From Gonapodya sp. JEL0774 (lineage: Eukaryota; Monoblepharomycota; Monoblepharidomycetes; Monoblepharidales; Gonapodyaceae): a stretch of 64,000 nucleotides of DNA. Position 1 is the stretch's first letter. The number at the start of each line of letters is the position of its first letter. Positions 13,530-24,494 of this stretch are shown here, in pieces. The notes below the pieces were generated by a model. It searched no databases, was not told the origin of the DNA, and was given only the letters and a program-made list of their open reading frames with translations. Where the stretch lies: NCBI GenBank assembly GCA_027604505.1, contig JADIIX010000075.1, forward strand, positions 9,318-73,317, written 5' to 3'. Position numbers and translations under genes: made by a program.

Positions 13530-16500
13530 CTAGCTCTGTGTGCGACTACCAGGTGAGACAACTGAAGCAACGGGGTACCCCATATCGCTCAATCGACGGA
13601 GTGCAGAAAGGTCCCCACGTTTTGCGGCAGACTTCATTCCAGTGTGAGCATAACGACGCAAAGATCAGATTTGAAACCGAACGTACCCGGAACAGGAACA
13701 TGGCCTTATCCTTATCAACAGGTGTTCCCCCGCCCCGCTCGTACATCTGGTAGCAAAAGAAGAAACGTGTTTGACGGGGACTGGTGTAATAAGACGGGGA
13801 CGAGACACATACCCTTCCAAGGCGATACTCAGCCTCCACACAACCACCAGCGACCGCCTTTTTCAACAGCTTGAATGTTTGTTCGGGAGACTCCTTGACA
13901 AGCCAAGACCTGATTGGCCCTCTCGTTCAGAACTTCTCCTTGTTGAACTGGCGATTAACGTTCAGTTGCGTTTCACTCACACTCCGGTGGCGTAGTATCC
14001 AGCAAGAAGAAACTGGCCCTTGGCGTCACCCTTCTCAGCAGCAGTCCTGTAGTATGATGCTGCGCGGTTCACATCCTTCGGCCGACCGAGCTCTCCCAAT
14101 TCGTACATTCTCCCGAGTCGAATAAGCGCTTTGGTACTTCCAAGATCTGCGGCTCGAATGTGATATGCTATAGCGCGGTCAATGTCGACAGGCGTTGCGT
14201 ACTGCCCCTTCTCAAAAATGACGCCAAGTGCATGCTGTTTGGTCATGTAGCATTTAACCGTTTTGTAATTTCATTAGCAATTGATCTCAACGCATTCTAA
14301 GCAACTTACCAAAGCATCAGGATGTTCTCCTGGTGCCAATTCAAAAACTCGGAGAGCTTGCTCTGGGGAGCTGGCAAAGCCATAGAGACCCTCTGACTTT
14401 ATTCGTGCCAGATTATGCTATCAAATGCCACCAGTTGGAACTCGTCTCGATATCTCCATCACATCACACATACCATGGCATCCGCACTACCTTTCCTTGC
14501 AGCTCCCTCATACCGTTCAAGAGCCTTCGGAATATCTCGGATAACACCGAGCTGAGCTTTCTCTAAAATTTCGCCCATTCGATTCTGAGCGATTCGGAGA
14601 GTCAGGCAGTGAAAGGAGGGCAGCAGCATCGTTTGGAATGTTTGGGTCTCGATGAGAAAGCTCGACCTTGCCTTTAACCGCGGAACAACGCTTACCATTG
14701 CAGCAACGTCTCCCCGCTCGGCGGACCTTGCATAATATTTCAGCGCCCGCTGTCCATCCACAAGAGCCGTGAGCTCACCATTTTCGAACACAACGGCTAG
14801 ACGGTACTGTAATTCATCGCGGGACAATGATTAGTTTTGGTTCAAATACCTTCTCGAATCTGACCCGGGTCAACGCACCATCGCCTCAGGATCCAAGCGA
14901 TCCGACGCTTTCCGGTAGAAGCGATACGCTTTCAAAGGATCTGAGACCACTCCATACAAGCCACGCTCGAAGATTTGTCCCAGGCGATACTACGGGTACA
15001 AAGTGAGTCCTCCGCCACTTGTACCGCGAAGGCAGCTTCAGATCTCACCCAAGCTTTGATGTATCCAGCCTCTCCCGCGGTCTCCAGCAAGGCCCCCAGA
15101 TAGTCTCCATCCACGTCATCGTCATCCCGCCTCTCCAGTTCCTTCGCAATTTGCATACAAGACGAAGCCACTCCTGGACGAAGACTTGTGCCCACCAATC
15201 GATATAGTGCCGGAAGGTAGCCTAGTTCAGCGGCCTGAGCATACAGGCGGGAAGCCAAGGCCGGTTGCGGGGTCGAATATCCCCGGCGGTGCTCAAAGCA
15301 GAGCCCAGCTTGGTAAGCCGATGGTGCGTGACCATTCTGTCAAATATTGAAGCATATAGAGGTTGATTCGGCGGTGCAATGCTCAGTCAGTTTTTCATTC
15401 CTTCTCGCGATCGATCACCCACTCGCGATGCCTGAATGAACAACTTAAGTGCCTCATCCCATTTACTATCCTTGCCAAATTCCAGTGCCAAAAAATACTG
15501 AGCTTCTACGTTTCCAGCAGTGGATAGTTGAGTGAGCTTTCAGACAAACTGGCTGTCAGTTGAAATCTTCTTCCACGACACATCTTCAACCCAAAATCCC
15601 CCACCTCCAGCCAAGTTTCATCTAGCCGCTTCTCTTTTTCATTTTCACGTTCAGGTGGTAACTCATTGGCGTCGGTGATTGCTCGCTGGACTTTCGCAAG
15701 CTGAAACGGATTTCTGAACACAAAGAGGTTGTGTCAAACTCCCGCACTCAGACCCTACCTGTTCGTATGCTTGTGTTCGTACTAAGAGACCGAACGGTAC
15801 AAGAGGGTTACCGGTGCCTGGGCCAGGTGGATACGTTGGCGAGAATGGTGAAGCGGGTATGGTTGACACAGGCGGCTCGATAGCAGGCGCTACTGGGGGA
15901 TTACCCAGGGGTTGCCCCATAGCCGTAAGTCCCGGTGGTGTTTGCTGCAATGGTGTTATGTTCGAAGGCGAAAGAACGTGGACCTGTCAATTGTGTTAAT
16001 CTTCTCGGAAGAGGTGACACCCGAGCCCAGAGCGCTTCTTCGATGTCATTGCGTAAGCGCAACAGATAGGTATGCTCAGAGGAGAGAAATTGTGACGATT
16101 TCTGCTCCCACACCGGTATTCGATTGCGTCGTAAGAAGTGTTTAGGAGAGTAACATACCTGGGCTGAGGCGGGCAAGGCCTCGTCTGCCACTCGTCCTAA
16201 GGTTCCGGAAGTGTTGAATGTCGGTCGAAGCTCCAACGACGGGGGTGCAAACTCCGCGATAGCCGTTGCAGCGTCAGGTGGTGATCCATCGTGATTCTAA
16301 ACGCATATAACAGGCAAGTTAAGCTAGTTTGAACCTCGCATACCGACACTGACCAGCATCCAGCACGCAAATCAATCTTTTCTGGAGCATCTTTCGTGCT
16401 TAACTTACTGCCGCACGACCAGGCCGCCCACGCGGAACATCCCTCGCTCCTCCCACCATATTGTCCCCACCTCGTGCACCATGGCTCCCTGAAGACCCAT

Positions 16501-16693
16501 ACGATCCCGTCCAGTCACCACCGTCCTCTGATCCATTCGTGGTTGCCCTGTTGGTGATGGGGATTGGAGGATGATGCGGATGGCCGGAATCGAAAGATGT
16601 TGTTCGGGCTGCGGGTGTGATAAGCTTTCCACCTCTCCGTGGCGGATCAACATTGCGGGAGGAGGATCGAGGCCGCGATGGGCTACCGGACAT
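13530..16693 (-). CDS. Sel1-repeat (HCP-like) protein
   Basis: Multi-exon gene of roughly ten exons. The N-terminus (from 16693) is a Ser/Pro/Gly-rich disordered region, continued by a Pro-rich segment (15770-15960) and a charged helix (NPFQLAKVQRAITDANE). At least six Sel1/TPR-like repeats follow, e.g. RLVGTSLRPG, YRLAVVFENGELTALVDG, NRMGEILEKAQLGV, ALIRLGRMYELGELGRPKDV and KGQFLLAGYYATG. The last exon ends in PVASVVSPGSRTQS with TAG at 13530-13532. Fungal proteins of this layout include Skt5/Chs4-type chitin synthase regulators, but the C-terminus lacks their CAAX box, so only a general scaffold role is supported. Splice phase near 15720 is unresolved (a short 48-nt intron does not keep frame), so the exact model is provisional. 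Confidence 0.75.
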
Positions 16694-16959
16694 GCGTTTT
16701 ATGATGGGGCAGATTGACCACGTTAGGTTTTTGAGGCCTCGTCCCCAAATATATTACGAGGCCTGTCGGATCTCATCATACAAGAATGACAATAGTAATC
16801 CCCCATTCCTTGTAACGTAAGTCCCTTCAGTCCCGTCGCGAAGAGCAGGTCGGAACACCACAAGTTTTGTAAGTGTATTTTCATGGAGAATTCTGCATCA
16901 CGGTTCTTCCACCCTCACGTACAGCCGGCGATCGAAGTAAAATCGAAGGGACAGCTCTT
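16694..16959. other. spacer upstream of the Sel1-repeat gene
   Basis: Short intergenic stretch that probably carries the 5' region of the Sel1-repeat gene on the minus strand. No element recognised. Confidence 0.3.
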
Positions 16960-17538
16960 TCAACCCAAATGCCTCTCAGCCTTCGCGGCTTTCTCCAACT
17001 CCCCCTTGTTCGCAGCTCCCTCCGCCTTGTATTCGTCACCGGTCTGTGTTGCAGGCATCATATGACCCACTGTCCTCCGAGATGGGATTTTTTACAGTAA
17101 GAGCTGCCCCAACACACTGAACCGTCGTGGAAGTTTCATACCTGAACTGAACCTTCCAAGTCATTGCCAGGCTTGCAAGAGTAAACGCATCAAGGATAAA
17201 TCAGGATGAAATGAGTTTCCAGAATATCCAACTGGAATCAGCGGGGACACTAACGCCTGTCACTTCTCCTCCAGGCAGGTGAGAGGACGCGCGCTCCTCT
17301 TTCTGAACATTTCCTTTCTTTGCGGTACCTTCAGCTTTTCACTCATGGCCGAGATTGGTGCCAGGTATCTGTAATGAATGTGCTTTAAAACATGAGAGCC
17401 CCGCCTGAAACACTGGGAGTTATCCAAAGTTCTCACAGCGTGTCCAGCAAAACGTTCAGCTGTTCCTGACATTATTGTGGGTTGTGGACGTCCGGTTGAG
17501 GTCATCGCTTGGTGACTGTGCACTTTCTGAGGGTTCAT
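16960..17538 (-). CDS. possible small multi-exon protein (CsbD-like flavour)
   Basis: Several short protein-like pieces on the minus strand look like exons of one small gene: an ATG block near 17538-17430 (SGTAERFAGHA before a GTGAGA donor), KPGNDLEGSVQ before a GTATGA donor near 17145, and a last piece with GDEYKAEGAANK and ELEKAAKAERHLG ending in TGA at 16960-16962. The hydrophilic, Ala/Lys/Glu-rich helices resemble fungal CsbD-like or other small stress proteins. I could not join all the pieces in a single phase-consistent model, so both family and boundaries are tentative. Confidence 0.25.
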
Positions 17539-17842
17539 TGTGGCGCAAGCCTATGCTGGTTGGGCACTGCTTGTTAATAATATCTAATACCAGATACTTT
17601 TTGATGTTGGGCTGGCGTATCCTTTATGATCTACGGCGGTGAATATATCTATGAGAACCCGCCTTCTCCGTTCAAAGCTAATTCAGTCGGTCTCTCGCTT
17701 CCAGAATATTATGTAGACAGGCCCTATAGCTAACTACGCCTTTTTTTTTTGTCACTCAGTCTATTGTCGGTAATGTCTGGTTTGCAAGACGTTTCGGGTT
17801 CGGCCAGTCTTGTCGGAGTGAGGACATTCTGGAGGTAGACTG
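17539..17842. other. intergenic region upstream of PNPO
   Basis: About 300 nt with a T-run near 17742. No gene seen. It probably holds the 5' region of the PNPO gene. Confidence 0.3.
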
Positions 17843-18667
17843 ATGAAATCTGCATCGAGACGAATACTTCCCATCATACGCGCCGTCTCCAATTCCGCTA
17901 TGTCCACATCCAACGCTGCTTCATCCGCTCCATCTGCGCTCACCGATGGCTTTTCTCAGCACCCCACGAATGGTAATGCCATATCTCAAAATTCGACAAC
18001 GGGCTCAAATCCAGGCATCGTCCAGGCTGTCGGCAATTTGGCTGCAATGCGAATCGACTATAATGAGGGTTTTCTTTTGGAATCGAACGCCGCGCCAGAC
18101 CCGTATACTCAGTTCGCAGCCTGGTTCGCCCACGCCAAGGAAACCTTTCAATACGAGGCGAATGCAATGACGGTCTCGACCGCATCTCGTGATGGTCAAC
18201 CCTCCTCCCGCGTCGTGCTTCTCAAGGGATTCGACTCGCAGGGGTTCGTCTTTTATACCAATTACGATTCTCGCAAAGGGTCTGAGCTCGAGGAGAACCC
18301 GAAAGCTGCCATATCTTTCTGGTGGGGCCAGCGACAGGTGCGCATCGAGGGATCTGTGGCGCGAGTCTCCTCCGCGGAATCGGACGAGTACTACGCTTCG
18401 CGGCCCCGTGGATCTCGGATCGGTGCGTGGGCTTCTGCGCAGAGTTCCGAAATCTCCCGCGAAGAACTGGATCGCAGAGTACAGTTCTACGAGGAGAAGT
18501 TCAAGGATGGGGAAGTCCCCAGGCCGGACTTTTGGGGCGGTTATAGGGTGATGCCCCACCGCATTGAATTTTGGCAGGGAAGACCGTCGAGACTCCATGA
18601 CAGGCTGGTGTACGAGAAGCAACCGACAGAACCTACCGCCTGGAAGGTAAAGCGGCTTTCTCCGTAA
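17843..18667 (+). CDS. PDX3: pyridoxamine 5'-phosphate oxidase
   Basis: FMN enzyme that oxidises pyridoxamine- or pyridoxine-5'-phosphate to pyridoxal 5'-phosphate, the last step of vitamin B6 salvage. A single-exon frame of 274 aa carries the family motifs in order: MRIDYNEGFL, ANAMTVSTASRDGQPSSRVV, LLKGFDSQGFVFYTNYDSRKG, ISFWWGQRQVRIEGSV, PRGSRIGAWASAQS, PDFWGGYRVMPHRIEFWQG and the C-terminal RLHDRLVY...WKVKRLSP. The catalytic/FMN residues in RLHDR and WGGYR are present. An N-terminal extension of about 65 residues, basic at first (MKSASRRILPIIRAVSNSA), could be a mitochondrial presequence; a shorter start at the later ATG (SAMSTS) is possible. Lack of introns is unusual for this window. 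Confidence 0.96.
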   Translation: MKSASRRILPIIRAVSNSAMSTSNAASSAPSALTDGFSQHPTNGNAISQNSTTGSNPGIVQAVGNLAAMRIDYNEGFLLESNAAPDPYTQFAAWFAHAKETFQYEANAMTVSTASRDGQPSSRVVLLKGFDSQGFVFYTNYDSRKGSELEENPKAAISFWWGQRQVRIEGSVARVSSAESDEYYASRPRGSRIGAWASAQSSEISREELDRRVQFYEEKFKDGEVPRPDFWGGYRVMPHRIEFWQGRPSRLHDRLVYEKQPTEPTAWKVKRLSP

Positions 18668-18970
18668 GGACAACAGCTCAGGCTTACTATGAGACTGGTT
18701 CGAACATTTCTCTAGAACAATTAGAAGACCGAGTATCTGGAAATCGGACATCCATGAAGAATGATGTATTGTACGTGAAAATTTCAATTAAACGTGTCAC
18801 ACTTGCTGGTTGTTACGGTCCCTGTTCGTTGCTGGGAAGTAGGGGCCCAGTGTGTCACACGCCATTGTATGTACTTCACTTCGTTCGTACAATAAGTTGT
18901 AAATACCTCTTGCTGCATACAAAGTCCACATAACCAAACTAACAGACGACTGGGACCTCCAAGGCAGGGT

Positions 18971-20558
18971 CTACTTCCGTGCAGGCACCTTAGCGAACCA
19001 ATCCACAAACTTGGACGTGATTTCCTTGTCTTCCACCTGATGTATCTGGTAAATATGCACTTTCCCCTTGCCAACCACCTCTTCCACATCGACTCCCACC
19101 CTCCTCAGCGTCGCTGCCAAAAACTTACCATCGTCAGCTAACACTTCGTTCTCACCGTACGACACCTGAGTTGGGGGCCAATCTCCTCCGGCAAAGTCGC
19201 TCGGTTTCGCATACACCGGGGACACCTCGGGGTCGCATAGGATAGCCTCGGGAGTGGATGATGGTCCCACATAGTTTTTAGCGACGAGATCGAGAACCTC
19301 GTACGTGAATACGTCGTAAGAGAGGTTTGCTGACCAGGATGGTTGTTTGCAAAGGTGAGGGAGGTATAGATCCAGCCTGGTGGTGAATAGATACGGTCAG
19401 CAGAAGTGGGTGACCCGGATGGGAAACACGCCAGCCGGGCCGAGATGCTCTGTACTTACCAGGGAGAAATTGCCATCAGAGAGGAAGGCAATGGAGTTCC
19501 ACTGTGACGGCGTTTCAGGGCAAGAGTGACACTCACTGGAGCACGGTGTGGCAAATTAGCGGATGTATACTGATTTTGAGTTCAAGTTTTGGTGGCGATG
19601 CAACGAACCGATCAAGTTACCACCCGCACTGTCTCCGGCTTTGGAAAGAAGTACACATGATTGCTTAGTATCTCATCAAAAAGTCACGGAATGCGAGTAA
19701 CGTGGTAAGAAACGCACCAAGTACGATCTTCTTGGGGTCCACACCCTCCTTACCAAGTAGAATTTCCTTGTATACATGCACGATCTGGTCCCGAGCAACG
19801 GGGAACTGTACTTCTGGACTGAGCGTATAATCAATGCCGACAAATTTGATGGATTTCAGTGGGCCGTGTGGTGCGACGGAAGCGGTGTACAGGTGCTGTG
19901 AGATGCAACGAGTGTACGCGGTGAGACTCGGGGCATACGAAAACTCCCGGTGTACCCACTTTAAAGAAAGGTAGGTAACCCGTCGTGTGTGCGATGTTGA
20001 AGCCACCTCCGTGGACATAAAAGACGAGGACCTTGCTTGGAAATGTCGTTAGTTGGCGCTGCAAGGTTTCAACGGAACGCAAAACTTGCATCGAACCTCT
20101 ACATCCTTTAACGCAACAGATTTATCCCCCACAGTGTGAAGTACGACCTCCCTTTCTCCAATGGTCAATGTTTCTTTCGCATACAAGACCGCGTTCCCCG
20201 GTTCTTTGGTGAATCCATCTCCAATTAGTTTCTCAGGAATGCTCCAGCGAAGCTGCTGTACTGAAAAGTTTTGGTGAGTCAAGAGAATCATACGTGCTTG
20301 CTGTGAATGTAATCGGAGAAGGGAACAAATATATCCGTCGGACCATTCGAGTGAGATCGGTTTCGCTAACTCTCGGAAACAAGTCTTACTCACAAACTCC
20401 TGAAAGAAGGTGGCGCCAGGCAGGAAGGCACCGAAAACAGCTCGAGATATGGCCACCTTCACGGGAATCGTCAAGAGACCAGAGATGACGACGAGCCAGA
20501 AGTGTGCCGATTCGAGTAAGGGGGACGCGAAAGTTGTCAACCTCAGGTTTGAAATCAT
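18971..20558 (-). CDS. HSL-like alpha/beta hydrolase (esterase/lipase)
   Basis: Serine hydrolase of the hormone-sensitive lipase/steryl acetyl hydrolase type. The N-terminus has a hydrophobic segment (FWLVVISGLLTIPVKVAI) that is probably a membrane anchor. The oxyanion-hole motif VLVFYVHGGGFNIAH lies near 20020, followed by FVGIDYTLSPEVQFP, the nucleophile elbow GDSAGGNL near 19625, the acidic residue region YGENEVLADD near 19130 and a C-terminal His region. Resolved exons: 20390-20558, 20097-20260, 19960-20058, then CAC CTG TAC from about 19895 downward, a GDSAGG exon, a short linker exon and 18971 to about 19340. A donor at 20389 (GTAAGA) rather than 20393 keeps phase. TAG is at 18971-18973. 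An in-frame ATG at 20669 is a possible earlier start. The substrate is unknown. Confidence 0.88.
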
Positions 20559-20957
20559 CTTCAGAGCGCTGTTTAATTCTGTATAATTGATGGGCAAACA
20601 AACGGGTGCACTTTTGTGCGGAGGAGGCACTCCAGGCAAAAGGAATCCAGCCACACGCTTTTGGATCATCCAGAATCTCAGAGTCTTGTCAACGCCCAGA
20701 CTGGGAGTTGAGAGACGGAGAAATCATCGCACACTCGGATTTCGGGACCGTCATTGAACGGCGACGGTGCGTGCTTTTTATGAGCGGGTGATAGTGGGGG
20801 ACGGTCGGAGTGGTGCTCTTGATTTCCGCCATGCCATCAAAATTGGCTTTTCGCAGCTGGTGCCATGCCGTCTTTGATATTCCAACGCCATCTTGAACTT
20901 CCCATCAGATAGTCTCCTATTTGAACCGCCATTGAAACGCATCATCCTGCCCCGAGA

Positions 20958-22826
20958 ATGTCGAGTATAGACCACCCGAACAAACGGCTTATACAGGCCA
21001 TCGAGGACGGAAAGATCGATCTTATGCAGCGCGCACTAGATGACGGTGCAGATCCTAATGCTCGGAAACGGGTTCACCTGACTATCCCGGTCGTGGTCGA
21101 CACCATTGTCCTGAAGAAGGGAGGTCTCTTTTCGAAGAAACGGCAGGAGGAAGTCATGGAGAGCTACCAGGACTCTCACAGCGGTGAATCTGCTCTTGGG
21201 ATTGCTGTAAGTCATCTGTGTTCGAGCCGTCGCTGTGGTTGGGCTGCGTGATGCAAGATATGGAATGGTCCCACAATCTCACTTCTACGTTACCCCGCCA
21301 GGTTCTTTCCGGTCGTGCCGACGTCGTCCAACTCCTTCTCGATGCGGGCGCTAATCCAAATGTCCACGTCGAGTGGCGCATAGCCGGTTGGGGGGGTGAA
21401 TGGACCAAAGAGCGCTACGACCGTGAGCGTTGGTCTCTGCGAGTAGACTTCCCCAGCCCCCTTGCGCTCGCCCTCGCTAATGGAAGGACGCTCAAAATCA
21501 ATAAGCGAGGTGGTGAGGTCAAGATTGTCAATCCGCTCTCCATGAGTCAGTCTTCGGACGTGATGGAGCTTCGCAGTTCCATCGAAGTCGTTCGTGTTCT
21601 TCTCGAGGGTGGAGCAATGGTCACAACGGCCATGTTGGAGGCAGCACGAGCGATCAAGGACAAGATTTTCATCCAGACCATTGAGGAGCACCTCGCCTCT
21701 GGCGGCGGTGGACCGCCGCAGACCAACCCTGTACCTCCTCCTCGTTCCCTCCCTAAAAAGGGCTCGGCATCTCTTTCTTCAAGCAACACACTCAATTCCC
21801 GTGAGGATAGTGGTAGTCCGCCTGCCCAGCACGTTCGCTCAGAAACCGCGGGCGCATCCTCCACTAACCGTCGGCAACGCACGTACGAAGAACTAGAAGC
21901 GGAGTGCGACGATCTTCGCACTCAAAACACGGAGCTCTCCACTCGTAACTCTGATCTTCAGATTCAAAACCGCCGATTGGCGTCACAAAATACCCAACTA
22001 CAGGCTCGTGTGGCGGACCTGGAAAGCCAACTAGGAGCTGCGCGATTAATGAATTCGTCGAACTCTGCACCCACCACACCCGTGAGCGCCCCGGCGACCT
22101 TTGGAAATGGATTCGGAAGCCCGTTGCCGTTTTCTCAAACTACCACCCCGAGCGCCAATGGCGGGGCGGTACCGCTCAAGCAGGTGCTGTATGCCCACGC
22201 AGACTACATGCCTACAAGTCCGGATGAGATCATGCTGGCAAGGGGACAGAACTTGTTCGGGAATGTTAAGTACCCTGATGGTGAGTATCCGTGTTTCCAT
22301 ATCTCCCCAGGACAAGCCACGGTTAATTAATACTCTCGTTAACCTTCGAAACTTCTTGTGCCGTCTCTAACCAAAAGGATGGATATCAGGCATCAACACC
22401 ACTACTGGGGCCTCTGGCTTGTTCCCCATGACGCATGTCTCCACCTCCTCTCCCTCTGGCAGTCATCAACCATTCCCCCCGCCCATCGCCCCACAACGCA
22501 CTTCCTCTGTAGCTTTCTACACCTCCAACCCGTTCTCATCACATTACCGGCCATCCACCCCTTCAACACCGGACCGTCCTACTACTCCCTTTGACCTTCC
22601 TGCCACTGGTTCAATCTCCCTCGGCGCTCTCTCTCTTACACGTACCTGGTCAAGCCCGGCAGCAGGTTTTGGCTCCGCCCCGTATTCGTCGTCGTATGAC
22701 TCAGGTGCTGCTTTCCCTAAGCCGTTTGCTATGGCACACAATAGTGCTCGGAGTTCCTGGGCAGCTGGTGATGGGTTCGAAGATGGGTTTTCGGAGCTCG
22801 CTACCCGAAGATCAGTCATGATTTGA
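20958..22826 (+). CDS. ankyrin repeat, coiled-coil and SH3 domain protein
   Basis: Three exons (20958-21206, 21302-22280, 22378-22826) join in consistent phase to 558 aa. The N-terminus carries ankyrin repeats (LIQAIEDGKIDLMQRALDDG ADPNAR; VLSGRADVVQLLLDAGANPN; SIEVVRVLLEGGA). A Ser/Pro linker, a coiled coil near 21880-22050 (EELEAECDDLRTQNTELSTR and on) and an SH3 domain follow. The SH3 starts at QVLYAHADYMPTSPDEIML, and only the splice at 22280/22378 restores its DGWISGINTTTGASGLFP strand. A Ser/Thr/Pro-rich tail ends in RRSVMI. Combined ankyrin, coiled coil and SH3 suggests a cytoplasmic scaffold, perhaps in cortical actin or polarity signalling; that role is inference. Confidence 0.85.
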
Positions 22827-23124
22827 TGAAGATGTTTTGACCATTGGATGTTGATTGTGGACACGGACGGACACTAACTCCATTTTGCTTCCGGGCAGTA
22901 CCTAGCACTCACTGACAACAGGATCTTTTGAATTGGATGCCCTATGTATGGCGTAACTTTGATGGTCTGGTGTGCTTTGCCTAACTGCACTCATGTACAG
23001 TTTTATTCTTGAAGAGATAGTGGTTCTCAAGGCAGGCATTTGAAAGCACAATACAATTGGAATTCACAGTATGCGATTATGTGTGTGAACACGGCGGCGA
23101 TACGTGACAAACAATTCGGAAAAT
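22827..23124. other. intergenic
   Basis: About 300 nt between the SH3 protein stop and the IF3 start. Nothing recognised beyond presumptive 3' and 5' UTR. Confidence 0.35.
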
Positions 23125-24033
23125 ATGTTCAATCCAGCAATCATTCGCGCTCTTGCGCGTACCTCGCGTAATGTGATTGCCGAGTCATCTAGGGCTCCTC
23201 AGCTCTGCCGAACGGCGCACTTCTACCATCCCAGTTTCCGTCCGCCAAACAGCTTGGCAAACCATGCGATGGCGTTTGCCGCGATCCGCCAGTTTTCTCA
23301 ATCTTCACCGCTGATGCAGCGCTTGCTGCCTGCGAACGAAGAGATTGAACGGGTCCTACTCTCCCGCTTTAATCAGCACTCGTCTTTGACCAATCCGGCA
23401 GAGGTGGATCCCTCCGGTCCGCCATTCACGGTGGATATCGTCGCGGATGGTGGTAACCGAGTGGGACCAATAACTTTGGAGGAGGCGTTGAAGTTGACGA
23501 AAGAGAAAGGTCCTGGTTACGAGTTGGTCCTCGTGAATGCCCGCGTAAACCCACCAATATGCAGGTTGAGAGCGGTTGCACCGGACAAGAAAGTGGCTGA
23601 AGAACCTTGGAAGAGTACTACGAAAGTGAACAATTTATCGGGACCAACTAGCCCACAGGGATTGAAAGCGGACTCCCAGCCTTCTGGTGCGAATGTGATG
23701 AGCACTGGAAGACCCTCCGAAAAAGTTCCTCGTGCGAACACTTCTTCCAAGCCAGCCAACGCACAGAAAGAAGCAAAGGAACTCCAAATGGGGACTGGTA
23801 TATCTAAAAACGATCTCTACAGAAAAGTAGAACTCGCACGCGGCTGGCTAGAAAGTAATAAGCGAGTCCTCATCAAGGTTGTGGACAAGCACAAAGGGAT
23901 GCCAGGTGGTGGGGCAGTGAACCAGGAGAAGGTTATCCGAAGTGTCATAAAGGATCTCTCGGACGTCGGCGTGCTCGTTGGTCAACTGAGGAGGGAAGGT
24001 TTGAAGACTCTGGTGGAAATGAAGAAAAAATAA
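23125..24033 (+). CDS. mitochondrial translation initiation factor IF-3
   Basis: Single exon of 302 aa starting at ATG 23125 (the open frame extends 21 nt upstream without ATG). The N-terminus (MFNPAIIRALARTSRNVIAE) is basic and hydroxylated, like a mitochondrial presequence. The IF3 N-domain is recognisable from NEEIERVLL, GPITLEEALKLTKEKG, YELVLVNARVNPPICRL. A variable Ser/Pro linker leads to the IF3 C-domain (KNDLYRKVELARGWLESNK, RVLIKVVDKHKGMPGGGAVN, VIKDLSDVGVL). It should bind the mitochondrial small ribosomal subunit and prevent premature subunit joining. The C-terminal domain is diverged, as is usual for fungal mtIF3. Confidence 0.88.
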   Translation: MFNPAIIRALARTSRNVIAESSRAPQLCRTAHFYHPSFRPPNSLANHAMAFAAIRQFSQSSPLMQRLLPANEEIERVLLSRFNQHSSLTNPAEVDPSGPPFTVDIVADGGNRVGPITLEEALKLTKEKGPGYELVLVNARVNPPICRLRAVAPDKKVAEEPWKSTTKVNNLSGPTSPQGLKADSQPSGANVMSTGRPSEKVPRANTSSKPANAQKEAKELQMGTGISKNDLYRKVELARGWLESNKRVLIKVVDKHKGMPGGGAVNQEKVIRSVIKDLSDVGVLVGQLRREGLKTLVEMKKK

Positions 24034-24494
24034 CGGAGCATGCGTTTAAAAAGGAGAGAGTCAGGCGGCAAACTCATGTCGTGGCAAGTGCACAACAATT
24101 ACAATTGTGACTTATACACGTCTCCTGCACAGTGTTGATGTTCCTGCCGTCCTCTACGTCCACCTGAGAGTAGATGGCGGCATTTTGCTGCTTACGTCTC
24201 AGGTCTTAAAATTAATCTATGTATTTCAGAGAAGGGTGTGGTTTCTGTCCCCAGCCGTGAGGGATCTGGTTTGGCACTTGACAGCGTTCCAAAATACAAA
24301 CGAAGTGGATGCTCAAAACACACAACAATGCCTGAAGAATCCCCGCAAGCTAACTTCCTTGTGAAGGCTACACGTAAGTTCTGCTCCGTAGCTTGAGGTT
24401 TCAACGCCATCGTCTAAAGAGGAAACACTCAGCAGTCCAAACTGGCCCACAGTGTATCGAGAACTCTAACCTTGTATCTGGAGAGGTAAGCAAC
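24034..24494. other. intergenic / possible 5' exon of the next gene
   Basis: An ATG at 24328 followed by 15 codons to a GTAAGT donor at 24374 looks like a small first exon. No acceptor downstream gives a continuous frame in the right phase, and a second donor (GTAAGC at about 24487) sits just before the open frame of the next gene. The 5' structure is therefore unresolved. Confidence 0.3.

Noticed and set aside
12797-13570. Long minus-strand frame starting upstream of PRP4 as an independent gene
   Set aside because: Its middle part is the first exon of PRP4 (from ATG 13360, with the [16 protein letters not shown] motif). The rest is untranslated sequence or out-of-frame overlap.
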